From assembly GCA_947652115.1 (NCBI GenBank), contig OX393561.1:32973881-33037880 (forward strand): a stretch of DNA of 64,000 nucleotides, given 5' to 3'. Origin of the DNA: Blastomussa wellsi (Eukaryota > Cnidaria > Anthozoa > Scleractinia > Plerogyridae). Shown here one piece after another: positions 35,703 through 48,700 of the stretch. Positions within the stretch are counted from its first letter, which is position 1. Every line of letters starts with the position of its first letter. A program made the translations under genes and the position numbers. The notes beneath the pieces are model-generated. The model worked only from the letters and a program-made list of their open reading frames with translations. It did no database searches and was not told the origin of the DNA.

Positions 35703-36540
35703 TGATAGTCCTGCGTCCAGGCGGGTGGGTGCCTTTCTCTTTGAGACCTCCTGACTGGTTGCTCTGCTTGAAAAGGGTGTTGTACAATCCCAGGATCCTC
35801 AGCTTGCGCTCCAACATCTGCTCCTGGAAAAACGTAATGTTCCAAAACGATCGCACCAGGACCATCGCCAACCAAGAACCAAGAACCAAGAAGGTTCTGG
35901 CTCGCTCACCATGCTCGTTACTGGTTCCGTGAAAGGGTTTCAACTGATTGAAGTGAACGACTCTCCGTTTGATCCTGGGGCAACTCCCAGCTCTCCCACA
36001 GTACTTGATCCTGTAGACCGCTTCCCCTCCTAGTTTTCTTATCCAACCACAGAACACGATCCCCTACTTGGTAAACCTTGGCTCTTGCCCAGCGGTCATG
36101 GTAGGCCTTCTGACTGCAATATGAAACTTTCAGAGTATCTCTAGCAGTCTTGAAAGGTTAGGTTAGCCTTGACTTTAGCTGGGTAGCGTAATCAGAGCGA
36201 TTATCTGGCTGAGGTGTGCAGGAGTGTAGCTGGTGCAAAGCAAAGTTCCCTACCAAACTCCAAAAAACTAGGAGTGAAACCAGTGCTACTGTGAACGGAA
36301 GTATTGTATGCCAGACATGTGGATGGGATGTACAAATCCCAGTTCCTTTGGTCCTGGACAATCTTTGCTAGCATGCCATTCACTGTTCTTATACTTCGCT
36401 CAGATGCTCCATCAGACTGAGGGTGAAACGGTGTCGTCTGTGTATTCCAGATCTCAAAGAAAGAACATATCTCCTGGATCATTTCAGCTGTTGAGTTCTT
36501 CCCCTGATCATGTTGTATTTCTTCTGAGGCAACGCTTTCC
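35703..36540 (-). pseudogene. Ty3/gypsy-type retrotransposon pol fragment (integrase), disrupted
   Basis: Minus strand, from about 36540 down: HDQGKNSTAEMIQE, then TTPFHPQSDGASERSIRTVN and NTSVHSSTGFTPSFLEFGRE. These are typical of the C-terminal half of an LTR-retrotransposon integrase core. After a frameshift, LKVSYCSQKAYHDRWA and LGGEAVYRIKYCG resemble the post-integrase region. Reverse transcriptase, protease, gag and LTRs are not seen. It is frameshifted and truncated, hence inactive. Confidence 0.75.
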
Positions 36541-37735
36541 GATTAGGGAGTGGACGGACGCCATTATTTATTTTATGGCGCGGGGGGAGAGTTGGGTAGT
36601 TCACGAAAAAAGTTTTCTGCACAAGAAAAAGCGCCAAAACATTTCGTGCCAAGCGAGTCACGCAAACGAAAAACATGAAAGATACGCGAAAAAATCCTGC
36701 ACAACCTAACGGTGAAATAAAGAATTTATTGCTCAGAAAATTGACTAGCCCCCACTCCCACAAAAAATAATGTCCATCCCTTATTGTTGCCGAAGTACAG
36801 AATTTTCCGCAAAAGATTTAACCAAACAATATTCCCAGATAAATTGTCTCGTTTGCTTTCTAATCCCTGGGTCTCCGAGGATGAGCAGGAAGAATAGGGC
36901 CTTTTTCACAATTTTCTTTTTTCGAATCATTTTGCATAAGACAGTCTGTAAGAGGACGGACTTTGTTGTGGGTTTTTTTTTTATCCTTTAATCTGTAAAA
37001 CACTTGATGCAAAGCTTAGCAGGCGGTCTAACATTGACCTCTTGCCCGAATAATGCTTTTTTCGTTTAATTTCTTTGTTTTGTAGCCAAGCGAAGGGAAA
37101 GCCCTCAAGGTGGAAAAGTGGTGTCAAAATACGATATGCACTCATGTCCATTGAAAATAATGCATTACGATAGAAAATGTTGTGATATTCAATTTATCTC
37201 TCACGTTACGGTGTAATAACAGGTTGCTTCTGTTAATTTCGCCAAAAATGCTTCAGTTGTTTTCAGTCTATCAGTCGTAAATTTTTCTTTGTTATCAGAA
37301 ATCGCAATTATTAAGGACTCGAACAGGAGAATTATGGAATAAGGCACAAGCCGGGATAAGCTCCGGCCTGATGGGCCAGACTCTTTTTTATAAAAGAAGT
37401 AAAAACGCCGAAATGTTTCAAAACAATTTCATTTACTTCTTATCTTTATGATTTATCGCGATAAAGACGCAGGCAGCTGTGCCAATTTTTGATGAGCTTA
37501 TTTGTTTATCTCTTGTGGAGCTGATCTCTTGGAATAAATGTTTTTCAGATTCATTTTGATTGTACTGAATGCTGTTAGCCATGAATAATGTTTGTCGGTT
37601 TCTCTTGCGTCAATCGCTTAGAGCGTTTTAGTTTTCTATAAATTAAGAAACAAAAAGCTATTGAATATTGTTATCGAGTTAATCCAGTAAGCGTTTGATG
37701 TTTTGAAAAATACGCACTTATATTTACCAGTTAGC
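36541..37735. other. Intergenic sequence
   Basis: AT-rich with one SINE tail fragment (37340-37383). No gene is recognised. Confidence 0.5.
37340..37383 (+). mobile_element. SINE tail fragment
   Basis: ccgggataagctccggcctg-atgggcca matches the 3' tail of the SINE at 32528. Confidence 0.55.
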
Positions 37736-37745
37736 AGGTCAATAA

Positions 37746-39782
37746 CCTAACTATTACCTAGGACCTGTTAGACTGAGTCGTTCACTCTTCAGACACCTTC
37801 ATGCACCTGTTAAGAAAAGGAGAGTCAGAAACTCTAAGGCTCCCTGGCTCACCCCTGAAATCAAGCGATTGATGTGGGAAAGAGACAGAATAAAGCGAAT
37901 TGCAACCGTCACCAATGATCAGTTAAAATGGGCGGAGTACAGACGACTTAAGAATCGAGTAAACCATTCTATTAAGGCCTGCAAGAAGAATTACTATCAT
38001 TCTTACTTCAAGGATAACGTTGGGAAAGCAAAAGCGACTTGGAATGGTATTAATACAATATTATCGCGAAAGAAAAACTCTGCCCCGGCGTCAAAACTGA
38101 TTATTGGTGACACGGTGATAACGGACCCCCATGAGCTAAGCAACGCTTTTAACAGGCATTTTACCGATATTGGCCCCAATTTGGCGGCAAACATAAACCC
38201 CCCTCGAGTCAGTTTTCGTGATTTTGTAGAATCTTGTAAGAGCACCTTCGAGCTTGAATTACTTACTACTGACGGACTGCGCAAACTTGTGAACGATATC
38301 CCTGTAGGCAAGGCTGATGGCCTCGATGGTATTCCAACTTGCCTCTTAAAGTTATCATTTTCACTCATTGCGTCTTCCCTGACACACATTTTTAATCTAG
38401 TTATTTCCACTGGAATCATTCCCAAAGACTGGAAAAGTGCTAGAGTAACTCCAATTTTCAAAGCTGACTCGAAGGTTGACCCAGCCAATTACAGGCCAAT
38501 TTCTGTACTTTCTGTAATAGCTAAGCTCTTTGAAAAAGCCATTTTTAATCAGGTATATACATATTTAAATGACAATAAGTTACTTTCGAAATATCAGTCT
38601 GGCTTTAGACCTATGCACTCTACTCTTACTGCTCTTATTGATATCACAGACAATTGGTATCTTAACATTGACGATGGTTTGACAAATGCCATTCTGTTTA
38701 TTGATTTAAAAAAGGCATTTGATACTATTGACCATGAGATCCTTCTGTCAAAATTGGAGCTGTATGGGTTTAAAGGTGCAAGTCTTAATCTTTTCCGAGA
38801 CTACCTCTCTGATAGAACTCAGGTTACAGTTATAAACAACGTAAATTCTGAAACTAGCTTCATAAGTTGCGGGGTGCCTCAAGGCTCAATCCTCGGCCCC
38901 CTACTATTCCTACTGTACATTAACGATCTCCCAAACTGTAACCTTCTATCAGATGTGGCGATGTACGCCGACGACACTAATCTTACGTTTGCCTCCAAAG
39001 ACCCTGATGAGCTGTTTTCATCCCTGACTCACGATTTAGGTAATCTGAAACAATGGCTCGATTCTAACCGTCTAAGTCTTAATGTCCTCAAAACTAAGTG
39101 TCTGTTTACAGGTACAAGGCACAAAATCTCCTTGCTCCCTAGTGAACCTCACATATGCCTTGATGGGCATTCAATTGAACGAGTCAATAATTACAAATGC
39201 CTAGGCGTTCAGGTTGATGAAACACTCTCGTGGGAAGCTCACATCTCCGAAGTCGTCGGTAAGGTTGCTAAAGTACTTGCTGCCCTGAGGAGACTAAGAC
39301 CGATATGTCCCCAGAGTACCCTAGTCACAATTTACAAGTCACTGATTCTTCCGCATCTCGATTATTGCAGCGCTGTCTGGGGCTGCATCGGTAATGGCCT
39401 CAGCCAAAAACTAGAGAAACTACAAAACAGGGCTGCACGCATAATAACAGGTTCTAGTTGGGATACCAGATCTGCCCAGATTCTTCATGCCCTTAAATGG
39501 AATAGCCTCGCTGACAGACGTGAAAAACAACTGAAATCTTTAATGTTCAAAACTGTAAATAACCTTGTACCCGAATACCTGTCTGATAAATTCGCCAGCG
39601 TTAATACCATCCACAGACATAATCTTCGAGGTGCGCAACATAACCTGTTTATTCCGCGTCCGAACACTGAGGCCCTCAAAAAGAGTTTTCGTTATAGGGG
39701 CGCAGTAACATGGAACAGTCTGTCAGCGGAGGCTAAGCAGGCCACTACTTTAGATAGTTTTTATTCCGCTATTGTACATTAG
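37746..39782 (+). CDS. LINE ORF2 reverse transcriptase (N-terminally truncated)
   Basis: The frame is open from after TAA 37743-37745 to stop 39780-39782, about 678 codons with no internal stop. The sequence APWLTPEIKRLMWERD comes before the RT core. RT motifs in order: ANYRPISVLSVIAKLFEKAI; SGFRPMHSTLTAL; motif A LFIDLKKAFDTIDHEILL; motif B GVPQGSILGPLLFLLYINDL; the catalytic YADD at 38964-38975. A C-terminal SAVWGCIGN/LQNRAARII block follows, typical of jockey/CR1/L2/Rex-like families. There is no endonuclease domain and likely no own start codon. The intact frame suggests a fairly recent insertion; which clade is not certain. Confidence 0.9.
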   Translation, partial: PNYYLGPVRLSRSLFRHLHAPVKKRRVRNSKAPWLTPEIKRLMWERDRIKRIATVTNDQLKWAEYRRLKNRVNHSIKACKKNYYHSYFKDNVGKAKATWNGINTILSRKKNSAPASKLIIGDTVITDPHELSNAFNRHFTDIGPNLAANINPPRVSFRDFVESCKSTFELELLTTDGLRKLVNDIPVGKADGLDGIPTCLLKLSFSLIASSLTHIFNLVISTGIIPKDWKSARVTPIFKADSKVDPANYRPISVLSVIAKLFEKAIFNQVYTYLNDNKLLSKYQSGFRPMHSTLTALIDITDNWYLNIDDGLTNAILFIDLKKAFDTIDHEILLSKLELYGFKGASLNLFRDYLSDRTQVTVINNVNSETSFISCGVPQGSILGPLLFLLYINDLPNCNLLSDVAMYADDTNLTFASKDPDELFSSLTHDLGNLKQWLDSNRLSLNVLKTKCLFTGTRHKISLLPSEPHICLDGHSIERVNNYKCLGVQVDETLSWEAHISEVVGKVAKVLAALRRLRPICPQSTLVTIYKSLILPHLDYCSAVWGCIGNGLSQKLEKLQNRAARIITGSSWDTRSAQILHALKWNSLADRREKQLKSLMFKTVNNLVPEYLSDKFASVNTIHRHNLRGAQHNLFIPRPNTEALKKSFRYRGAVTWNSLSAEAKQATTLDSFYSAIVH

Positions 39783-39905
39783 TAATTTCTTAACTTAGTT
39801 TAGCACTTAGTTTTTATGTATTAGGTTTAATGCGCACGGCTCTTTAGAAGACCACTTTTTAGTGATAGGATCCCGTGGATAAATAAAGTTTTATTTAATT
39901 ATTTA
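37746..39905 (+). mobile_element. 5'-truncated LINE (non-LTR retrotransposon) with AT-rich 3' tail
   Basis: It carries the reverse-transcriptase part of ORF2 and a short 3' UTR ending in aataaagttttatttaatta. The apurinic endonuclease half is absent, as expected from incomplete reverse transcription at insertion. The exact 5' boundary and target-site duplication could not be fixed. Confidence 0.85.
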
Positions 39906-40832
39906 TTATTTTATACATACTGTACGATTCCCAATATGTTTCCTGCAAAGTTAACATAACACGCTCGAGTTGTTAAAACAATGCAGAAAACTGTTGTTAT
40001 TCAAATCGTTCAAATTGTAATCTGGAAACTTTGTTCTTCGTAGAGAAAACACACTTACTCGGCATGTGGTCGACAAGTACTTATGCTTCAAGCTTGTTTG
40101 CAATTCAATTAACAAACATTGTGTATAAAAGGAATGCCGAAAATACTCTTTTGAATTTACGGAATTTATGTTTAAACAGTCCAAGGCCACTGAAAAGTTG
40201 AATACACGATTTTCGATAGGTTATCGAGATTCAAACTTTAGATTTTAACCATGTCTAGATTGAAGATTACAGAACAGCTGCCCTCGACGTAATTCAATGA
40301 AGCATGCGATGTTACTATTGGCTTCCGAATTACCTCGAAATTAACAGACGCTCATTTTCAACCAATCAATGATAACAATGGACACCGTGTTTTTCCCAGA
40401 GCCGATGAGCAGCGCTTTGAGAAATAGACAATATCAAAACTTCCATAAGACGCTTTGACTGGAATATTCATTGTTTACAAAAGCTGAAATTATCATTACA
40501 CGGGCAAGATTACCGACAAAGAAAGAAGTATCCCGTACGAGCACGCAGCGACCAACGGGTAGGCGCCTTATCGCCGAAATCTGCTTCCTTACAACATAAT
40601 GAAGATGTTTGCTACTACGGGTTGGATTAGTTTCATCTATCAGTGTTGTTTCATTCGCTGAAATGCTCGTGTTTCAATTGGAAGACTCGGATTTCATAGC
40701 CGGGTTTACAGCCGAGAAACGATCCCCGCGGCAACGGTGAGCGAATTAATATTAAGTTTTCATGAACATCACTTTTAGTCGAACTTGCGGCTGGATTAAT
40801 ATTTTTCGCTCACGCGGCAAGTCCTCTTGCCT
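39906..40832. other. Region upstream of gene B (presumed promoter and 5' UTR)
   Basis: No TATA box or other core promoter element can be called with confidence, and no ORF resembles a gene. The transcription start of gene B should lie here unless there is a further 5' non-coding exon. Confidence 0.4.
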
Positions 40833-42747
40833 ATGGAAAATATACGTCGAACACAAATGGTATCACGTGGAAGGTTTCTGTCAAATTGGAATTTATTGAT
40901 AGTCTTCACTTGCTGTTCCAGCTTCGTGCAGAATGTAATATCGTTTCAAATTGTTGAAGTATACGAAGGTTTACCGCCCGGCAGCTCTATTCTGAACTTG
41001 AAACGAAAATCTGGCATCGTTTACTCGCTTTATGAGGACTCGTCTACCACAGACGGTTTAAGTTTGTTTTACATAGACTCGAATGGAGTTCTTACTTCAA
41101 AAGTAACTTTAGACTATGAAGATGGGAGACGAAATGTATTCGATTTACTGGTAATTTCGCGGGAAATCGCGAGAACAGAAGGTGGATTTGGAAGTATCGT
41201 GCGTGTTCGAATTCTCGATCGCAACGATAACCCACCCAAATTTCCAAAGGATTTATACACTTGTGCTGTGGCTGAAAACAGCCGAATAGGAACTTATGTT
41301 CAAGGCCTTGAGAGCGTATTTGCGAGTGACTTGGATAGTGGGGAAAACTCTGTACACAAGTACAGTATTGTTGCTGGGAACGAGGCGGGAAAGTTCGATG
41401 TGGATTTTCACGAGCTTGCTGGTGTGAAATTTTTGCGTCTTAAAACTAAAGCGCCTATCGACAGAGAAGAAACGCCGTTTTTTGTCTTGACCGTACAGGT
41501 AGAAGACGGAGGAAATCCAACACTTTCAAGCACTACTCAAGTACGTGTCAACGTTCTCGATGAAAATGACCAAACGCCGAAATTTGGACCGTCTATTTAC
41601 TCGATTGCTGTCAACGAGAACGTGCCCATCGGTACTTCCGTTTTGCAGGTGAAAGCTTTCGATGGCGATACAGGTACAAACGCAGAAATTTATTACTACT
41701 TCAAACCTGAACATGATTTTTTCGCAGTAAATGCTCACACAGGAATAGTCGAAACAGCGTGCGAACTAAATTTCGAGAAAGGAAATTCCTTTGATCTCAC
41801 GGTGTATGCGGTGGATCGAGGCAGAACTCCACGACAAGCGAAAAATACAGTGCGGATAAGGTTAGTTGATATAGCAGCTTTCCCTCCTTCGCCTGGAGCT
41901 GTTTCTTCTGATTTGGCGCCACCTGTCTTCCACAAACATTCGTATTTTGTGAGAATCAGAGAGGATTTTCCGGTTGGAGGTGCAATTGTTCGAGTGAATG
42001 CTCATCAGGGAGGCCATCCACAACCGCATGGAAGAGCGTGGCGATACGCTATTGACAACAATCCTGCAATTAGTCGAGCAATTTTCCACATTAACCCTCG
42101 GAGTGGAGTTATTTCACTTCTAAAACCTTTAAATTATGAGAACAGAACTTCCTTTCCGTTGATTGTTCAAGCCGAAGATAAAAAATCTAAAGACTTGTAT
42201 GAATCACAGACGCGGGTGGTGATTGTAATTCAAGATGTAAATGAGAATTATTTCGCGCCAATTTTCTCCGTTTCGACTTCGGTGGTATCGATATCTGAGA
42301 ATGCACAAGAAAATGCCGTCGTTTCAACAGTTTCAGCCACTGATGCTGATAATGGTATCAACGGAAAAATTTTATTTACAATTGCTGGTGGTTCAGGACT
42401 GGGAAAATTTACCATTGATCAAAACACAGGGAAAGTGCGATCGCTCGTTCGCTTCAACAGTGAAATGGATTCCGAGTTTGATCTGCACGTGCGGGCAAGC
42501 GACAGTTCTAAACAACCGCTTTATTCCGATTCATACTTATTAATCAGACTTCGAAATGGTGGACAGAAAAGGCCATTCTTTTCCAGCCCACGGCAGCTTG
42601 TGCGTGTTCGAGAAAACAGCCCAAAGGGGACATTTGTGGCCCTAGTCCGCGCTAAAGTGCGAGAAAGATCGAACATCGACAGATTTATGGAGTATTTTAT
42701 TTCCAGCGGAAATGAAGGCGCAAAGTTTTCTTTGAATTCCTCTTCAG
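40833..42747 (+). CDS. Gene B exon b1: signal peptide and EC-b1 to EC-b6
   Basis: The start is ATG 40833 (MENIRRTQ), with a second in-frame ATG at 40857; either is possible. A hydrophobic signal segment is followed by FQIVEVYEGLPPGSS. Linkers DRNDNPPKF, DENDQTPKF and DVNENYFAPIF are seen. Linkers after EC-b3 (a Pro/Ser-rich loop, FPPSPGAVSSDLAPPVF) and EC-b5 (RNGGQKRPFF) lack the motif. Donor gtagac, phase 1. Confidence 0.93.
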
Positions 42748-45700
42748 GTAGACTTTTTTCTTTAAATTAAACCGAGGTGTCATATATAAATGGAAAACAA
42801 AGTCTGAAGAATGTTTGAAGTCTTGATGCATGCAAAATTTAATAATATCTCTATTTGCACGGCTAAGCATGGACTCGAAATATATGTAGGTTTTTATATT
42901 GTATTCGCTTATTTTACCCTAGCTTCCATGGATGAAAAATACGGCTTATAGTAAGCTTCTTAAATGAGACTTACCGGTATCAACCGTAAATGACATTTTT
43001 ATACATAATTCACACTTCAGAAAGCGCAATTTGCGTTTCTTCATTACCTGGACCTCGTTTAATAATTGAGAAAAATATTAATCATTGAAACCTGACAGTG
43101 ACATATTCTCACTAAATTGCCGCGAGGTGGCAAATGGTTTTCAATTCAATTCTTGAAAGTTGCATTAAATTCCTATCTGGCGGTTTAATGCTTCTGTTAA
43201 ATTTAAGTGTGCACAGAACTATCGATCCTTTTGGTCTCTGCATGAAAACAGAATAAACCGCGATTTAAGATAATATTTCATTTAAAAACAAAAGCGCGCT
43301 TCTGTATATTTGCAATGTTAAATATATATTAAGTCCCCAGATTCGTCGGATGACGTCATGACAGCTGGTTTAAGTCTGCATTATTTTTGATAATATTTTG
43401 GGTTGAAACCATTTTTGTATATTTTCTAAGCTTATTGAGTCATTATTTACATTTTAGATGGAATTTCAACCCGCTTGGCCAATAATACTGAAAATAATAC
43501 AACCATATAATAAAATGTAAAGCGTTTTTATAGGATTTTCATGATCAGACTTGAATATAAACGCTATTTATAAGATATCCTTTAAACTGACTCATTTCTC
43601 ATAACATTGACTGGAAATTGTGGGAAAGGAGTGATGTTTAGACAATTTGAACAAAATTGGATTATTTCTCTGTGAAATTGACATAATATTGCAAGAATGA
43701 TTATTCATGCCAATTTCGGTATAGGTTTTCAATAATATATTGCAAAAGGGTTTATTAACAATTGAGATAACCATTTTCATTTCCTTTTCATTATGGTTTT
43801 CAGACATAATTAAATTATGGAGATTCCTAAGATAGCTGCAGACAGCTCTTTGTAATTGGCTGGTTTGTTAGTCAATCGTGTTTTATGAATAATTCAAATT
43901 ATCATGATCTTAAAAATCCATTATGTATATCATATCTTTCTTTAATTTGAAATATTTATTTCCATCAAAAAACAACTGTTTCCACTGAAAGAGTGGATAT
44001 GTTGTAGTTCCCCACCACAGTCAAAAAGAAATCAAAATGATTGTAAAAATTATTGTAATTTTAAAAAGTTAATATACACAAGATTATTATTAATTTTTTG
44101 AATGTTGATAACACTGCACAGGCATAAATTTACTTGACAAGAAATAACGTTCATATAATATTAATCTCAAAATGGTTGAAAACAGATAAAAACTTGCCAT
44201 AGTATGTTATACTGTCATTAATGTAATTATAATTTCCAAAAAGCTCAGTGTAAAGTTCCAGAAAGGGGGCTGCATTAAGATACAATCAGACTACAAAATT
44301 CACAGATCTGTAGATTAGATCTAATTTTATCAATGTCCTCTATGCATGTTCCTTCATTATTTGTTAAATCCTGATAGCGGGTCCTTTTTTTTTACTTTTT
44401 CCTAAACTTGGGAAATGTATATTGAGCACCCCTTTGAGCTATTACTGACATGAAGAGGGAGGAGACTGCTATATACTGTTTTTTTCTGAGAGTATTTCAA
44501 TCTGTGAAGTCTCTATCTGCATTTAATAAAAAATATTAGACATTGTTAAATACAAACCACAGCAGGAACACTGCATCTTGCAGGTGCACCAAGTATCATT
44601 CATCCAAAAGATTTTAGACCATCACACTTCCAATATATCCTCACCGTATCCTCCCCATAGAGGACCATTGGAAATTGTAAGAGGTAAGGGGGTCTTAAAG
44701 AACAAAATATTTTAAGACAACTTTGAGCCAAAACTGGAACTTACAGATTAGACTCCCTTAGGGCAGTATGCCTGGATATTTTTTGGAAGAACACAATTTG
44801 AGAAAAATTCTGCAAGATGACATTTTTTCTAGAGCGACCACTTTCCATCCATCAACAAGCAGTGTCTAAATTATACTTATATCATTCTTGTCACTCACAT
44901 GTAGGAAATCAATTATTGTGCATTTCAAATGTAAAATAATTTAATATGCATATGCAAATGATTTTATACTCTGGGATCCACGTCTGAAACATTCCATCTC
45001 TGTGTTAGGTGACTGCAAGAGTTTCGTAGCAATTAGCTTGAGACAATGCCAATTTCATTGTTTTCTTGCTTTTAGCTTCACTCTTGTTTGCTTGTTGTTA
45101 AATTAAGCCTACAAGTAAACATGAGTAATACTGACGTAAAGATGATCATCGAAGTAAATTTCCAATTTAAGTAATTGGAATAAAGAAGCCTGAAAAAACC
45201 AGGGCTTCAATGGGATTCAAACCTGTGACCTCCGTGATGCCGGTGCGATGCTGTACCAACTGAGCTATGAAGCCACACGTTGACCTCGCAGTCAATAAAT
45301 TGACCTCTCTCCCAATGTGTGGCTTCATAGCTCAGTTGGTAGAGCATCGCACCGGTATCGCGGAGGTCATGAGTTTGAATCCCATTGAAGCCCTGATTTT
45401 TTCAGCCTTCTTTATTCCAAATATTGCTTAAATTGGAAATTTACTGCAATGATCATTTCTCACTTTCATGAGTAATACTAACTGCAAGCAAACAGCACAT
45501 TTCGCATTGGGCTTTTGGTATTATGCAAATTACTCCTGCCGTACTCTTCCAGTCTCTAATGCCTACTTCAAACAGTTTCATATGCATGTTATTTTGATTA
45601 TCTCTTTGTTTGATTTTTAGGAATAATTTCAACTGCAGGATCTCTTGATCGTGAAAGTAAAGATCTCTACATCCTTGACATTCGTGCACATGTCAAGGGT

Positions 45701-48700
45701 GCTCCACCAACGATGAGCACACCATATCAAATCATTGTCATGGTTTCTGATGAAAATGATAACAGTCCATCTTTTGAACAACAAGAATACAAAGTAAGTT
45801 CATCAAGTTATTTGCAATGCGCTTTTCCAAAACATGCCAACTTTAAAGTTCAAACCCAACTAACAAGTGTATATTTGCTGTCATACGATAACAGACAAAA
45901 TGGGTCAAAATATTTTAATCACAACTCAATGAATCATAGACGTGACCAGGCAGGGACAAAACCCAGACTGTGTCAACTCAGGAATAGCAACTATCAAGCA
46001 AGGCATACAACAATGTGGTATTCTTATCTTTAATTAGCCTGAATTCAAGTTCATCCAGTCCAACGATTATCTCTACACAACATGAACAATGTGACGTGAA
46101 TTTATGTATCCTGAGAAGTCAAGTTGTGCTGAGTTCATGTGTTACTCATGGTTATGAAAGGCACAGGTGGAACATGTTGAACATGTTGAAAGGCAATGTA
46201 GGAATCCTGTTCCCACCTTCTGTTTTCCTATCACTTGTACCCCTCCTGTCCCACATTTTCCAGGGGCTTCCACCCCCATAAACCCCTCCACTAACTGGGA
46301 GCCATCAGATAGACCAAAATGCCAACTGGTGTTCATGTCGATTTTGCCCAAGGGCGTAGCCAGGGGGTCCTGGGGTGCCCGTGACCCCCCTTTTTAAGAT
46401 ATTTTTTAATAAGTAAATAAGTGAAACACAGTGTGGAGGTTGACATGACAAACTGGTGAGCACAATGGGTGTGACCCCCCTTTGAAAAATTCTGGCTACG
46501 CCCATGTTGCCTATATTCAGAGTGCTATCATGCCATGGGCAATTGTATTTACCGGTATGTAGATACTTGTCTGATGTTTTTCTTCTACCTTTCTCGACAT
46601 CACAAGTTGTTGGGATTTACCTCTTATCAGTCTCACGCATTTGACTCAAGCTCATATTTGTCTTGGAAAACAGTTGGACATTTGTAGATTTATGCATATA
46701 TTTTTGTATAACAACACAGTGCTATGCTTTTAGTAGCCTTACCAGTGTTTGTTGAAAATAGTTAAAATGTATTTCTCAATGAATATAAATATATCACATT
46801 TTGCTCTTTCAGGTATTTGTCACTGAAAACATCGGTCCCATATCCAACTTGCTGTGTCTAGTTGCTCATGACCCTGATACTGGCCAGAACGGAAACCTTA
46901 CTTACTCTATAATCTCTGGCAGAGGACCATTTTCCATTGACCCTGTCCTTGGAGTTTTATCTGTTGATGAATCGTTAGACTACGAGAAGCAGACATTACA
47001 CAGACTTGTTATACAGGCAGCTGATCATGGTTCACCATCTCGAAAGACAACAACAAAGGTTAACGTTATCGTGCAAGATGCTAATGATGCTCCTGTGTTT
47101 TCTCAGAATCATTATGAAGGTATGTTGTTAAGCTGCAACTAGCTAATGGGATAATAAAATGTTTTGTTTACATGTATAGTCAAAAAGGTTATAGTTGATA
47201 CACATGCTATGTGTTTGGGCTAGAGACAGTGAGGTTGTTACTGTGTGCCTTCAGATAAGTCTCCAGTCTAAAAGATGACGTAGCATGTCTGGATTACATG
47301 TAAGTCATACATTGGATAACCTGTTAAATAAACCTGATATCAGTTAAAGGTAATAAAACTTGGACAATTCCCTTTGAGTTATACAATCATATAACTAATA
47401 GCGGTCCATAATATATTTCAAGACATCACACCTCACTCAACTTCAATTATGATAAAATTTTCCATTCTAAATTTCTCTATAATCGTTTACTCATTTTCCA
47501 CAAACTTTTTGGAGAGAAAAATCGACACCTAAACTTTGTGAAAAATTGTGGTATTACCTTGAGAAGCTACTGTAGCACATTGGCCATGCATAGAAATACC
47601 ACAGTTTAATAAAATTATTATTTGTAACCTCCTTATAATGATGTTTTGATCCCACTTTGCAAGGATGGGGAAGGGGGTTGAGCAGGGGTGTGTGAACCCT
47701 CCACTTCCCATACATTGTGTACCCTTTACTCCGAGGGTTGTCCAATATACCCAAACTGTAACGGGTCGCCAAAGTCGTGTTGATACCCTGATATCACACG
47801 ATATCACACGTGGGTAGAGACAATTGGTGACGAGACATGACTTCCGGTGTGATGGGTTGAGCAATTGGTGACAAACCGTGACGGTTCAAAACAACATGGT
47901 GACCCTTTGTGACCTGTTATGGAACAGGTGTATTGGACACGAGTTTTTACTCCTGGTTCCTGCCATTTTTTTAGAAGCTCCCACCTGCATCTTACCTTCC
48001 CTTACTCCACCTGACCCCAATCTCCCAGATTCCTGACCAGTGGCAGATCCAGGATTTTTCTTGGGAGGGGTGCACCACTAAGGAATGCCGAACTTGATGG
48101 GCGACATAAAGCAGAATACTAGTTATATTGGAATGTTGCAGGTCATCTCAGGGGGGGGGGGGGTACCCCTGCGCCTTCCCCCTAGATCCGCGCACCCCTA
48201 CTGCCCTCTTCCCCCTGTCCACCTCCCTCTACCACTGCATTCACCATGCATTCATACTTTGAAATTCTACTATTTTTGAAAACCCCATTTTCCCCCTTAA
48301 CACCCAACACTTAAGTTGTGGGCGTTGATTAAATTTTCTGGGTAAAATAGTTTATTTGACAGTCCTACATAGGCAACTTGCTCCAACCCCTTATTTCTGA
48401 GTTCAAACCTAAGAAACATTTAACACACCTCAGTGTGTCATGCAGGAGTTGCTTCTGTCACAGCAGGGTTCAACAACATTTGCCTGTTGTCCTGTCCCTT
48501 CCAGAGTCAAATCTCCTTTAATATTCAAATCTTGTGACACATGAAATATATTCTGCTCCCTTCCTGCTCTTATCCCTCACTTGATCCCTTGTTATCCCCC
48601 TTGCGTTCTCAACCCCTGTCCTGCACTGCATAGGATAGCAGTGAGTAAGACTTAATATGGAGGAAGCTATGCCTGTAGTATTGGAGCACCATGAACAATA

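Larger units (their letters stand above)
45183..45415. repeat. Head-to-head inverted pair of tRNA-derived SINEs
   Basis: Two copies in opposite orientation, with 46 bases between their tRNA-like parts. The 3' hairpin (gaagccctga...tcaggcttc-like) is included in each copy, so the whole unit is a long palindrome. Confidence 0.8.
42748..45620. other. Gene B intron 1
   Basis: A 2.9-kb, strongly AT-rich intron. Apart from the tRNA-like inverted pair near its 3' end (45183-45415) nothing is recognised. Confidence 0.5.

Noticed and set aside
45321..45392. Functional tRNA-Thr gene
   Set aside because: C at position 33, mismatches in anticodon and T stems, inverted partner copy and a third copy elsewhere all point to a tRNA-derived repeat.
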